Source: Carettochelys insculpta (taxonomy: Eukaryota > Chordata > Testudines > Carettochelyidae). Taken from it: a stretch of 64,000 nucleotides of DNA. Below, one piece after another: positions 46,960-56,855 of this stretch (the stretch's first letter is position 1; the number at the start of each line of letters is the position of its first letter). Location of the stretch: assembly GCF_033958435.1 (NCBI RefSeq), contig NC_134137.1, positions 250,092,501-250,156,500 of the forward strand, written 5' to 3'. A model generated the notes under the pieces. It was not told the origin of the DNA, did no database searches, and worked only from the letters and a program-made list of their open reading frames with translations. Made by a program: the position numbers and the translations under genes.

Positions 46960-47210
46960 TAAGGCTATGTCTACAGAGCAGGCACTATTTCATGATATGT
47001 CAGTTTTTCAAATAATGGGCACGCTATTCCAGCATCCCTGTACGCCTCGTTGCAGGAGGAGTACAGGGATGCCTCAAAATATCGCTTTGGCATGAGCGCC
47101 ACATGCCAAAATGTCCTATTTTGAAATCGGCTGGAAATAAGCTATGCAAATGCATAACACAAATTCCATAGATTATTTTGAGGCTAGGCTGTCGTGGAGA
47201 TCTAGCCTTA
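46960..47210. mobile_element. Harbinger-type MITE
   Basis: TAA (46960-46962) and TTA (47208-47210) flank it. The left end GGCTATGTCTACAGAGC and the inverted right end GGCTAGATCTCCACGAC match imperfectly. An internal inverted pair, CATCCCTGTACGCCTC and GAGTACAGGGATG, forms a hairpin. Confidence 0.65.
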
Positions 47211-48126
47211 GAGAGCTTGTTGAATATTGATCTGGGTGGTGCTCAATCAACAAGGATGCCACGTTTCTTTGGGATTTGCCATGACGATGAGTAGTGAATT
47301 CTGCAGAGTCCCTTATTCCACAAGAAACAATGAAGCAAATAACGTAAGATGACTAGCTTTGCTTGAGCATGATTTTGGTTTTTCTTAGGGTACTGTCAAT
47401 TATTTAGTATCCGAGGAAGCCTCCACAAGATGGCAGTACATGCTTAGTCCTGAACTCATCAGCCAGACAGGACACTGGAAAAATTAAAATTAGTTTCCTG
47501 ATAGAACACAGTAAAACCCAATTATTCAAAGGATGCTGCAGAATTTGTTCTTTATCAGGACAGTTGCTTTTTTACATCCCTGTGAAAAGTCAGTATAATG
47601 TTCTGATAAATTGTGTCGGTGAAGCCTTATGAGCAAAGGGAATACCAACAGTACTGCGTGACTCCAGCATTCTGCAGGATATATCTTTTTAACTGTCTTA
47701 TGGGAACCCCCCCCCACACTTTTTTTTTTTTTTTTAAATAAAGAAACCACAGTATATAAGGAAGGAAGATCAGTTTAGTTATGCACATAGAGATAAAGTA
47801 CAGAGACTAAAGAAGGGAGAATGGATTATGATTTATGGAGACACTCTGATTTGTTCTGTGGTGCTTATCCATGCTTAATTGTGACTCTTTAACTGTACAG
47901 TGTTAGCAGCTACTTTGCAATCTGAGTTTTTGTCTCTGTTTCTAACTTGTAGATAATAACGGCAGAGGGTGGGGTGGGGAAGGGGGACAACCTGAAGCCC
48001 AGCATGGGCATTCAAGATCTAATGATGATAAAGACCAGATTTCCAAAGGTATTTAAGCACCTAAAAATGCCAACAGGTGCCAACTGCGATTTTCAGGAGC
48101 ACCTAACCAGACTAGGTATCTAATAC

Positions 48127-48639
48127 CCAGTTAAATCAAAACAAAAAAGCAGTCAAGTAGCACTTTAAAGACTAACAAAATAATTTATTAGGTGAGCTGT
48201 TGTGGGACAGACCCACTTCTTCAGACCATGGCCATACCAGAACACACTCAATATTTAAGGCACAGAGAACCAAAAACAGTAATCAAGGAGGACAAATCAG
48301 AAAAAAATGATCAAGGTGAGCAAATCAGAGAGTAGAGGGGTAGAAGGGGTGGGGAGAGGTAAAGAATTAGATTAAGCCAAGTATGCAAATGAGCCCCTGT
48401 AGTGACTCAGAAAATTCCCATCCTGGTTCAAACCACGTGTTAATGTGCCGAATTTGAATACAGCTGTGCCTTAAATATTGAGTCTGTTCTGGTATGGCTA
48501 TGATCTGAAGAAGTGGGTCTGTCCCATAAAAGCTCACCTAATAAATTATTTTGTTAGTCTTTCAAGTGCCACTTTACTGCTTTTTTGTTTTGATGGTATA
48601 TAGACTAGCACGGCTCCCTCTCTGTTGCCAGTTAAATCA
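48127..48639. mobile_element. Longer Penelope-type element with inverted terminal units
   Basis: Perfect 12-bp duplication CCAGTTAAATCA at 48127-48138 and 48628-48639. The insert (489 bp) has an inverted terminal unit on the left (about 48139-48235) and a direct unit on the right (about 48485-48627), separated by about 250 bp of unrelated non-coding sequence. Both units carry the AAGTGGGTCTGTCCCA block. Best preserved full-length example in the window. Confidence 0.8.
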
Positions 48640-49387
48640 GTATGAATTTGTCACCTAGCCTGTTTTTGGTGTCTTTTGAAAATCCTATTAGGCACCTCCT
48701 CTGCCCAAGTATCTTTGAAAAGCTGGTCCTAAGATCAACGGCTTTGTCCACATGTGCTTAGGCAAGTTGTTTTGTGTTTTGAGGTGTGTACCAGTTTCGT
48801 ACCAGGTAATTTCCATCCAGCCCAGCGGTGCATGTACACAGGTATGCTGTAGGGTGCAGGGCTTTGTAAAAACATAGAATATGTTGGCTGTTCTTTAACA
48901 GCTTATTTTCATGAATGTAAGTGGTTATTTGTTGGTTTTTCTCTTTTCCTTTCTGGTAACTCTGCTTCATTTCCTGGCTAGCAAAAAGTTAGAGGACATA
49001 TTCACTAATCTTTGTTTTTAAAAGAAGACCTGAGGATATTTTTTAAAAATTGCACTTTTCCTTTTTTGTGATGCTTAGAACAAGGTCTGGAAGGATTTGA
49101 GAGACTTGTTTGCTTTTATGTTTTTATTTCTTTTTGTTTTTCTTTGCAGAAATCTCAGTAACGCCTAATCGTGTCTTTCCTAGCTTTTTTGAATAACAAC
49201 TGGAAGGTATAAAGGATACTTGCTTATTGTGATATTGCAACTCCATGAAGTTGACTGTGTGGTTTTTATTAGATGGTCAATATTGAGGCTAAGGGTCATG
49301 AGACTGTTCTACCTTATTCTGGGGGATTTACTGCCGTGTACAGGAAACTGTAAGGATAGGTAAAAGCCACCATTTCCTTTCCCCTCA

Positions 49388-49491
49388 CATCTTGCATTCA
49401 AAAAAAAAAAAGCAGTCCAGTCCTGCTTTTTTGTTTTGATAGTATGTAGACTAGCACGGGTATCTCTCTGTTACTATTCATCTTGCATTCA
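49388..49491 (+). mobile_element. Very short Penelope-type insertion
   Basis: Perfect 13-bp duplication CATCTTGCATTCA at 49388-49400 and 49479-49491. The 78-bp insert is an A run, then GCAGTCCAGTCCTGCTTTTT, then GTTTTGATAGTATGTAGACT and AGCACGGGTATCTCTCTGTT. Only the terminal tip of the unit was inserted. Confidence 0.8.
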
Positions 49492-50190
49492 GTGGCGCTT
49501 GGGTGGAGCTGAGAATCAGCACCTGTGGAGAAGCTTTTCGTCAGGCCCAAGTCTGACTGTGGGTTGGGGTGGAGGGGACAGTATTGAGCCAGTTATGGAT
49601 CCCTGATCCTCAAGCAGGCTGCTCCTGATCAAATCAGAGCATCATAGGAACAGTTGTAATTGACGCCACTGGTGCAAGGCCTTATCTGAAATCAGTGGAA
49701 GTTTGGGCTTGGCAGAGCTGTGCTCTCCTGTTGCTGCTGCTTCTGTCTGCCTGAAATATCTCTGATATGCTGCCTTCTTTCTTCCTACACCAGGGATTGG
49801 GGAGGAACTGGCACAGGATGCAGTGGCACTTGGGGAGAGGGGTTGCAGGGAGGTCCACAGAGAAGAATGGGGAGGGAACATGCAGGGCACCCCATTTATC
49901 TATTAAAATTTTGGAGGGGGAATAGGAGGGCAGTGCATCTCACAAGTGCTACCATGAGTCACCTAGGCCAGGAGGGGTTAAAGCTAAATCTGATGTTTAT
50001 CTGCTCAAAAGAAATTCTCCACTGAGTGTCTCTGTCCAATAAATACTTCTTACGCATCACAAAGTAGCTTGACAGCGCTGTTTTCTCGCTGGACAGGGCC
50101 CTGGTCTGTTCAATGTGTTTTCTAAGCAGTGCCTTCAATCTAGCCGTTCTTCCACCAGGAAGAGAAAACAGGACTTATTTGGAGGGGAAA

Positions 50191-50212
50191 AAAACAAAAC
50201 AAAACAAAACAG
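50191..50212. repeat. (AAAAC)n simple repeat
   Basis: Four uninterrupted AAAAC-type units, seen directly. Confidence 0.85.
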
Positions 50213-50479
50213 CCCCCAACAACCCCAATTAAAGGTTTTGAGAATTTAAATGTACTTCCAGGGAAGATTTTCTAGAGTGTCAGGTCTACTCCCTGGTGAG
50301 TCAGGACTTCTGTGCCAAATGCTTCTGGGATGTTGCACAGAATTTACGTTTACACATAACCAGTATTCTCCTGCATTATTATGTGCTAGCAAAAGTCCTG
50401 TTGAATGTGTGCTAAAGACCTTTGCCTGTATTATCATTGTACTGTTAGCAGAAAACAAAGCAAGCCTAATGAAGATGAA

Positions 50480-51030
50480 AGATTAGGGAAGTGTATTTTT
50501 TTCTTTTAGCATGTTGCTCCTGTTGATTGGGTATAGTATTAATGAGCTGAACATCAAATCAAAGAGAAACTGCTTTGTTGTTTGAATTATCTCCTTTTAT
50601 TCTTTGTCTGTCAGTGTTTCCATTATAAAGCCTATTTTTAACCTACCCATTAAAATGCTCCTTGCACTGGAATTTAGGGTTCTTTTTTTTTCCTGGATAG
50701 ACATTTTAAATGTTCTTTTCCTTTGAAACAAAATATAGTTAAAATCAGTATGGCTTTTTAGCCTTTTCCTTTAATTAAGAAGCATCTAAAAATAGCCTTT
50801 TTAGGTGCTTTAAATGTATTCTCCTATCTTTAAAAGCCACATATTTTCTAAATGTGCCATTCATCCACAATACAAAGTCAATTCTGAAATTTAAGTTTCT
50901 GGATGTAAAATATATCTTATGACAGAAGCAGAAATATAGCATCAAAACACTGATATATTAATATAATCAATAATATGTCCTTAGCTGAGGATTCAAGATT
51001 ATGCTCGCTGTTAGGAACTTAAAAGCTTAA
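50480..51030. other. AT-rich, repeat-free block with MEF2-like site
   Basis: About 550 bp with no recognisable mobile element, unlike its surroundings. It contains CTAAAAATAG at 50785-50794, which fits the MEF2 consensus, and several AT-rich homeobox-like words (TTAATTAAG, ATTAATATAATC). Conservation cannot be judged from one sequence, so a regulatory role is only a possibility. Confidence 0.3.
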
Positions 51031-51633
51031 TTTTGGCTACTAAGCATGATGAACCTCTAGTGGTCAGTGGGAATAGAGCTTGCATCATTCAGGACTAGGT
51101 CTTTTACCGTTTGATCTGGGTATCTCCCTTAACTGGTGGTAACAGTAAGCTCTTACCCTTTTAGTGGGTAAGTTCCTATAGATAACATACAGTGTGCTTG
51201 GGCACAGTTTTACATGCTCCTCTAAATGTATGGAGTGTGCAGGAAGATGCTCCTGTGGTGAAGGCTCTGGGCTGGAACTCAGGAGCTCAGTTCTGGGCTC
51301 TGAGACAGATTTCCTGTGAGATCTTGGGTGAGGCACTTAAAGCACAGAGTGTGACAGCTGTTTTGGGATAGGGATGGACTTCTGCTGTGTGTTGTGATAG
51401 TGCCTCGTACAGCAGCTCTTATCTCATCTGGAGCCCCTGGGTGCTACCACAGGTCATCTCGTGGGCTATCACTTTGTGAAAGTGTCTACCAGTGCACGCC
51501 ATCAAAAGGGGTTGAACTGGGGAAGTTCAACACCAACATACAGACCTTTTCAACTGCAGCTAAGCTCTTATTCTTTACCTGGACTAGCCACTAGAGTGAG
51601 ATTTGTCACAGTGAGCCAGCATGTTGCATAAGA

Positions 51634-51780
51634 TATACAAGAAGGGTTTTTTTACAAAGAAGAGGTGCCGGTACTCAGCTGGCTCCCTGCCCCCTCCCAG
51701 CCAATCCCATGGCTGGGGCTGATAAAGTGCTGGTGCTTAGTACAGGCAAGTACTAGAGCAGAAAAAGCCCTGCATACAAG
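51634..51780. mobile_element. hAT-type MITE, 131 bp
   Basis: TATACAAG (51634-51641) and CATACAAG (51773-51780) form an 8-bp duplication with one mismatch. The insert starts AAGGGTTTTTTTACAAAGAA and ends, inverted, CAGGGCTTTTTCTGC. GGTGCCGGTACTCAGC and GCTGGTGCTTAGTACAGG are inner inverted words. Confidence 0.65.
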
Positions 51781-52479
51781 GGTCACAGTCTGAGTACATA
51801 ACACTCTGTGGGGGACCCTTCACTTGTAAGTACTGTCTAGCTTTAAAAGAAGGCATTACATTCTGTACACCATAAATCCCTCTCATTGTAGATGCTGATC
51901 TAGTGAATTCTGTTTCAGTGAAACTGCTTTTTAATTGTATGATCCTGTGAGGAGGTGAGAGCCTTTGGGGTGCAGAGCACCCTCTCTTTTCCTTTGATTT
52001 TCATCCATCCGTGCTCTCATTCCTCTGTAGTTTCAACTTCCTCGTGAATGAGAGTCAGTCACAAACTGTGCCCATGCTTGTAGGACCATATTCTGGAGGA
52101 AAGTCCGCACAATGCCTGTTGGCGTCCGTATGAGCTATGTGTGCACACACGCACCTCAGGGCAGAATAAAGTCCATTGTGCAGTTCTGTTGAACAAACAA
52201 TAGAGCTGTACTTCCTTGCTGCATGAGACTGTGGTGCTGACAGGTGGGCTTGGTGTTGTGTAGAGATGGGTCTGGTGAACTCTGAGTGCTTGACTACATA
52301 CAATGTTTCCCCTGTGTGTGTGCGTTGTATCCACACCGATTCCACGGGCTCTGAGCCTGCAGGAGTAGCTGCAGAGTGCAGCTTTTCTTATGGCTGTGTG
52401 GTTAAGCTCTTTATTCAGGTGTGGCATAGGAACCAGGATACACCCTTATAAGATGACTGTGCTGTAGATAAGAACAAAA

Positions 52480-52680
52480 GTATGGCCATAGTGGTTTGAG
52501 CATTGTCCTGATAAATCCAGGCTTGTGAGTTCAATCATCGAAGGGGCCATTTAAGGATCTGGGGCAAATAGATTTTAAAAAAAAAAGAGGTGGTGGTCTG
52601 TCCTGCCAAGAAGGCAGGGGACTGGATTCAGTGACCTCTCAAGGTCCCTTCCAGCTCTATGAGATGTGTATCTCCTTGTT
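52480..52680 (+). mobile_element. tRNA-headed SINE
   Basis: The head has GTGGTTTGAGCATTGTCCTG and GGCTTGTGAGTTCAATCATC (B box diverged). The tail CAGTGACCTCTCAAGGTCCC, TTCCAGCTCTATGAGATGTG then TATCTCC is nearly the same as that of the copy at 40229-40420. Confidence 0.8.
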
Positions 52681-52682
52681 AT

Positions 52683-54605
52683 ACTGGATCAGATGAAAGT
52701 TCCATCTAGCTCAGTATCCTGTTGTCTGACAGTGCCCAATGCTGGATGCCCCAGAGCACTGCTTTTCAAACCCCCACCCTTTTTTGAAAAAGTACCCCCA
52801 GCCTTCTCTTGCATACCCTGGTAGAGAAATATGGTCCTAAAATAATCTGAGATCTTGAAACAAGTGCTATTCAACCTTTCCAGGTTACTGTACCCTTTGC
52901 AGGACTGACATTTGTTTTGCATACCACCAAGTTACAACTCACTTAAAAACTATTTACTTACAAAAACATCACGGAAGACTAGAACTGAAAACTTGCTGAC
53001 TTTCTACCATCTTATTATCAGATAAATGAATTGGAGTAGTACTTACATTTCAGAGTAAGGCATATGAAGCAGGAGGAACAAGTCATTGTTTGAATGAACT
53101 TTTTAGATGGCACTGACTTTACCAGTGTTTTTATGTAGCCTGTTTTAAAAGTAGGCAAATATCTAGATGAGTTGATGTACCCCCTGGAAGACCTCGGTTT
53201 ACCCCCAAAGGTACACATACCCCTGATTTTGGAAACACTGCACCAGAGAGAGTGAACAGAATAGGTAACTGAATGATCTCTGTACTGACATCCATTTCCA
53301 GCCTCTGACAAACAGAGGTTAGGGACACCATTCCTACCTATCTTAGCTAATAAGTATTGATGGACCTAACCGCCATTAATTTTTCTAGTTCTTTTTTGAA
53401 GCCTGCTGAAGTCCTGGTCTTCACAACATCCTCTGGCAAGGAGTTCCACAGGTTGACTGTGTGACATGTGAAGAAAAACTTGCTTTAGTTAGTTTTAAAC
53501 CTGCTAGCCATTCATGTCAAATGGTGACCGCTGGTTCTTGTGGGAACAAGTAAATAATTTTCCTTCTTCACTGTCTCCATACCTGTCATGATTTATAGAC
53601 TTCTATCATATCCCCAATTAATCCCCTCTGTCCTAAAATGAAAATGCAGTTTTTTAAAACTGCTCTTCTATGACCCCTGTTCCAAACCTCTGATAAATTT
53701 TGTTGCCCTTTTCAGAACATTTCTCTATGCTAATATGTCTTTTTTTGTGATTAGATGACCACATTTGTACACAATATTCATGATGTGGAGCTACTATGGA
53801 TTTATATAGTGGCAATAAGATATTCTCTATCCCCTTCTTAATGATTCCCAACATTCTGTTTACTTTTTTGACTGATGCAACATATTAAGTGGAGTTTTCA
53901 AAGAACTATTCACAATGACCCAAAGAACTCTTCCTTGAGTAGTTATGGCTAAATTAGTCCCCATCATTTTGTATGTAGAGTTGGGATTATTTTTTCCAAT
54001 GTGTTACTTTACATTTATCAACATTCATTTGCCATTTTGTTGCTCAGTCGCCTAGTTTTGTGAGATCCTTCCGAAGCTCTTCACAGTCTTCTTTGTTCTT
54101 AATTATCTTGAACAGTTTAGTACCAGCAGCAAGTTTTCCCACCTCATTGTTTACCGTTTTCTCCAGATCGTTTATAAATGTATTGACTAGGACTGGTCCC
54201 AAAACAGACTGTTGGAGGACGCCACTAATTACCTCTCTCCAATCTGAAAAATGACCACGTATTCCTATCCTGTTGATCCATGAGAGGACCTTCCCTTTTA
54301 TCCCATGACAACTTACTTTACTTAAGAGACTTTGTTGAGGGATCTTGTCAAAGACTTTCTGGAAATCTAAGTGCATAATATCCTCTGGATTCCCTTTGTC
54401 CACATGCTTGTTGACTCCTTCAGAGAACCCGAGCAGATTCGTAAGGCATGATTTGTCTTTATGGAAGCCATGTTTGAATTTTATCCCCCAACAGATCACT
54501 TTCAGATAGCTATGTGTCGGACAGTTCTATTCTATATTATAGTTTCCACTGATTTGCTCGGCACTGATGTTAGACTTACCAGTCTGTAATTGTATTTACA
54601 GGATC
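52683..54605 (-). mobile_element. Old CR1 LINE interrupted by a hAT MITE
   Basis: The antisense 3' UTR (52683-52756: CTGGATCAGATGAAAGTTCC, ATCTAGCTCAGTATCCTG) continues after the hAT insert at 53241 (CACCAGAGAGAGTGAACAGA) into 53340-54605. That part holds the antisense of the C-terminal and RT domains (for example GAGTTCCACAGGTTGACTGT near 53440). The - strand frame 54499-54044 reads HGFHKDKSCLTNLL, HLDFQKVFDKIPQ and LGPVLVNTFINDLEK. The active site reads LAAGTKLF instead of FADD, so both catalytic Asp residues are gone. A different and older subfamily from the copy in intron 6. Confidence 0.85.
52749..53248. mobile_element. hAT-type MITE inserted in CR1
   Basis: CCCCAGAG (52749-52756) and CACCAGAG (53241-53248) form the 8-bp duplication (7 of 8). 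The insert (484 bp) starts CACTGCTTTTCAAACCCCC and ends TTTTGGAAACACTG. No transposase. The host CR1 sequence is continuous on removing it. Confidence 0.75.
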
Positions 54606-55553
54606 GGATACATATGCATTTGCTGGGTCAGTGTTGAGATAATGGAACTGAGGTGTCCTAAAGCAAGTCACATAATGAAACGTGTTTTCTAGTCTCTCTC
54701 TTAAGCAGCCTTCAGTAATTGGAGGTCTGAAATCCTGACTGTTACTTTGGGGTGGTTCTCTTCATCCCCGCAGTAGAAGCTAAAAAGGCCTACATCTGAG
54801 TTTGCTGAAAATCAGGCTGTGGAGGCCTAGTATGGTTGAGTTGTTCTGCATTACAAAAGGAGCCACTGGAAACGTTCTACATCTACTTTTAAAGAAGTAG
54901 CACACCATGAAACTGTTGCAGGAATGATTTGCACAGTCTCTCTGATGTGAGCTACGCAATTCACAATGCAGAGTTGTCACACTATAGATTGGCTGCATTT
55001 TCCTTCCTATGCTGTTTGGTTGAAATACAGAGCTGTATTCTAAAGTAATACCACAACTATAACAGATCCATTGAGCTAAAAAAACCTGAAGGATGATTTA
55101 GCTTGACTCATTTTACATATTTCTCCAAATTTACATATTTCATGTTTACAGTCTAAATAACTGCACAGAATTTCTATAATGAGGGACTTTTTTTTACTAC
55201 CATTTTATTCACAATACTATTGTTTGCTAGGCCATTTGAGGAACTGTGAAAGTGTACAATATAAATCGGGAAAAGGACTGTATTTCAAACATGAAGACTT
55301 TATTCTAACAATTTTATGTTATCAATCAAACTGTTAACTTTAAGGATGTGTAGACTACAAAGAACTGTTGGAAAAAGATACTCATATTGCACAAAGTGCA
55401 GATTCTGGCTTTAACCACTGAGCCCTTCTGTCCGTCTCCCAGAGACTAGTATACATAATATGTGACGGAGCCAAAACTAAGATATTTGCAAAGTATAAAA
55501 TCATCCTAAAAACAATTAAACAAAGTGTTATAATGGATGGTTTTCTTTTTCAG

Positions 55554-55598
55554 CTTAACCCACACTATCCAGATGGCAATGCTGAAGGAAAGGTCATG
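55554..55598 (+). CDS. ITPR2: ITPR2 coding exon 10 (45 bp, last in window)
   Basis: This small exon has 15 codons in phase 0, LNPHYPDGNAEGKVM (about residues 318-332). It starts after tttttcag and ends at the strong donor ATG|gtaagt. It matches the start of the variable surface segment that follows LAAE in the receptors; the length equals the mammalian type 2 exon as I recall it, but several residues differ. A weaker internal GT at 55593 does not match a donor consensus. The following exon is not found before base 64000. Confidence 0.85.
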
Positions 55599-56504
55599 GT
55601 AAGTTGAATGCTTTCTTCACGTGTATTTCAGGGTGCTTGGCTGTATTAGCAATCTAATATAAAGTATCAGCCCTGGCTGGAAGAGACATTTTTATTTTAT
55701 TTGCATATGAACACAAATTATTGAGGCTCTTCATGTCCCATTTTAGCCTGTCATGGTACTGGGAGGTGTAATTCATGGATGTTCATAAAGTGCTGTGAAA
55801 TCTTTGAGTGGAACGTCCTCTAGATTTGCAAATTAGTAGTGGTATTTGCCTATTCACCTTTTCCTATGTTTCAATCATCCTCTAAAGCAGGAGAAGTGAA
55901 GGGAAAAAGGAGAGGGTCACAGAGTATTGAAAAGGCTGTGGCAGCAGTTTTGATGACCACAGCCTCTGTTAGAGTAGATTTCCTGCTGCTTTGAATTCTC
56001 TTACTAACGAGAACTAAGAATTATTGCTAGGCAAAGTTTTCTCCTGCTGAAGCGACTACGTGTGTGCTTGCAGATGGCAAATGGAATGGTTACACCTCTA
56101 TATTGTATTGGGGACTGAGTTCTTTGGGGTTGTTAATGGATCTACAGAGACTATCATGTCTGAATTACATGGTTGAGTTCTGTATCACAATGGCATGTAC
56201 CAGCTGGTAATTGATATTGAGCAGTTGATGCTGTCTGGTTGCATGTGTGACATTAATTGGTTGTCTTAATTCTTCTCAAAGTAGGCAGCTTTCCACATTG
56301 CTCTTTAGCACTGGGCTCTTTGGCAAAGAGACCAAGGACAAAATAAACTTGGGTATTTGTCAAGATCTACGACTGTGCTCAGAGCTGTACAGATCACAGA
56401 GCAGACAGGCTGCCAGCCCCTCCTGGACAGGGATTTAAGGTCTAACCCTCCAAACTCTTAGTCCAGTGGAAGGAATGGCATATACTTGCCAAAGACAGTG
56501 TGTT

Positions 56505-56575
56505 TAGCTGCTGGTTGGTAGCATTAGCTGTTCTTTTGTTAATCCACAGGTGGCATGGCTTTGAGCACCCTCCCC
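56505..56575. mobile_element. hAT MITE internal fragment
   Basis: GTAGCATTAGCTGTTCTTTT, GTTAATCCACAGGTGGCATG, then GCTTTGAGCA match the interior of the MITEs at 15606-15936 and 62978-63309. No ends are present, so this is a partial copy. Confidence 0.6.
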
Positions 56576-56855
56576 TCTGTGTAATATGAGCATTCGTTTT
56601 CCATTGCACATTTCCAGTGCTCCAATAACTATAGTGCTGCACTTGTAACAAACAAGCAACGGTGCAGTCTTGGGTGTGCAGGGTGGGGCAGCAATCATGT
56701 GTAGTGGGACATTTCTTGTTCTTCTTCCTCTTCCCCTGCCTGTCAGGGATTGTGGGGAAAGTACACAGATTGCATGCATGCCTCTCACTCCTGGCTGATG
56801 GAGAGAGGGAGCAGAGGAGTAATTTGCGATCTGTGTACTTTCCTCTCACTCCCTG

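Larger units (their letters stand above)
39126..55553 (+). other. ITPR2 intron 9
   Basis: This 16.4-kb intron holds a Penelope RT remnant with a SINE inside it (40018-40880), ancient repeats (41925-42060, 44160-44410), Penelope-type short insertions (43393-43542, 45300-45390, 48127-48639, 49388-49491), Harbinger-type MITEs (46090-46526, 46963-47207), a hAT MITE (51642-51772), a SINE (52480-52680) and an old CR1 interrupted by a hAT MITE (52683-54605). Repeat-free stretches include 39130-40010, 40890-41900, 42070-43380, 49500-51050 and 54620-55550. Confidence 0.75.

Noticed and set aside
52055..52451. Antisense frames of 96 and 122 codons
   Set aside because: Overlapping in two frames with featureless, His/Ser/Cys-rich translations and no supporting context.
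55593..55598. Alternative earlier donor GT inside exon 10
   Set aside because: The context AAG|gtcatg is poor, while ATG|gtaagt five bases later is strong and gives the expected exon length.
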